Part shown: one piece after another, positions 63,873 through 64,000 of the stretch
Position numbering within the stretch: the stretch's first letter is position 1
Layout: each line of letters starts with the position of its first letter
Source of the DNA: Allobosea caraganae
GTDB lineage: Bacteria; Pseudomonadota; Alphaproteobacteria; Rhizobiales; Beijerinckiaceae
Assembly (NCBI RefSeq): GCF_003351345.1
Contig: NZ_QQTO01000021.1
Coordinates: 1-64,000, forward strand
DNA: 64,000 bases
Reading direction: 5' to 3'
Notes under the pieces: model-generated
Seen by the model: the letters and a program-made list of their open reading frames with translations, nothing else
The model's database searches: none
Told to the model about the DNA's origin: nothing
Translations under genes and position numbers: made by a program

Positions 63873-64000
63873 ATGGCTGAGCGTTCGAAGCTGCGCACCG
63901 ATGCGGATAATGCGTTCCTCAGGACGCAGACCCAATCGTCGGTGCGCGACCGGATCGTCTCCGAGACGGAGATGGTCAATCAGGCCCGCGACGCGAAGAC
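63873..64000 (+). CDS. Hypothetical protein, N-terminal part (cut by window edge)
   Basis: 42 codons are visible before the window ends: MAERSKLRTDADNAFLRTQT, then a charged helix. Its ATG lies 11 bases after the preceding gene on the same strand. The sequence is hydrophilic with no signal peptide. Not recognisable from this fragment. Confidence 0.6.
   Translation, partial: MAERSKLRTDADNAFLRTQTQSSVRDRIVSETEMVNQARDAK

Overview
The window is GC-rich chromosomal DNA from an alphaproteobacterium, most probably of the order Hyphomicrobiales (Rhizobiales), possibly Bosea or a close relative. This is inferred from alphaproteobacteria-typical small families (DUF465, DUF1013/TrcR, DUF1192, DUF1465, DUF4164, DUF2852), TTAA-N7-TTAA (CtrA-type) sites, and gene neighbourhoods such as yebC-ruvCAB, ybgC-tolQRAB-pal-cpoB-tilS-ftsH-glmM and the tkt-gap-pgk-fba run. 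No database search was possible. No tRNA, rRNA, CRISPR array or prophage was recognised. The only transposase is a fragment at the left edge.

Layout. 1-16.9 kb: IS5-like transposase fragment, purE-purK, two DUF465 proteins, two acyl-CoA synthetases (one is PrpE) with a TauE exporter between them, a ParDE module, an MBL-fold hydrolase, the cell-cycle regulator TrcR, a quinone oxidoreductase, DUF1192, a probable CtrA/CcrM-controlled small RNA, DUF1465, a VapBC module, rpmE, an ABC exporter and a DUF4239 membrane protein. 17-19.7 kb: a repeat-flanked, less GC-rich insert with an SGNH hydrolase and an alpha/beta-hydrolase-like protein. 19.7-32.3 kb, all minus strand: an OmpA/MotB-like plus MotA/TolQ-like pair, an inositol-phosphatase-family gene, a Sel1-repeat protein, a ThiE-like protein, BenE, a small LMW phosphatase, and the central carbon genes fba, pgk, gap and tkt.

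32.6-44.7 kb: DUF4164, zapA, a GNAT gene, ddl, 6S RNA, 5-FTHF cyclo-ligase, a YmdB-like phosphoesterase, a globin-coupled chemoreceptor on the minus strand, yebC, a second TauE, then ruvC-ruvA-(membrane protein)-(GNAT)-ruvB-hicA-hicB-RHH with many start/stop overlaps. 44.8-58.5 kb: ybgC, a TetR regulator with a perfect palindromic operator, DUF2852, tolQRAB, a DUF2939 gene, pal, cpoB, tilS, ftsH, an NTF2-like gene and glmM. 58.9-64 kb: an outer-membrane beta-barrel gene behind a CtrA-type box, the glutathione-dependent formaldehyde pathway (class III ADH plus S-formylglutathione hydrolase), a small iron-permease-family protein and small unknown genes.

The strongest candidate for something undescribed is at 12.35-12.48 kb. 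There a perfect CtrA box and two GANTC sites sit directly upstream of a ~97-nt terminator-ended transcript unit that has a CUCCU loop and a single-stranded CCUCCC, anti-Shine-Dalgarno features of alphaproteobacterial trans-acting sRNAs. Other notable items are a probable CTG start for the MBL hydrolase, a triplicated stop/start junction between purE and purK, a HicAB module coupled to ruvB, a non-Tol stator-like pair, and at least five families of dispersed palindromic repeats.
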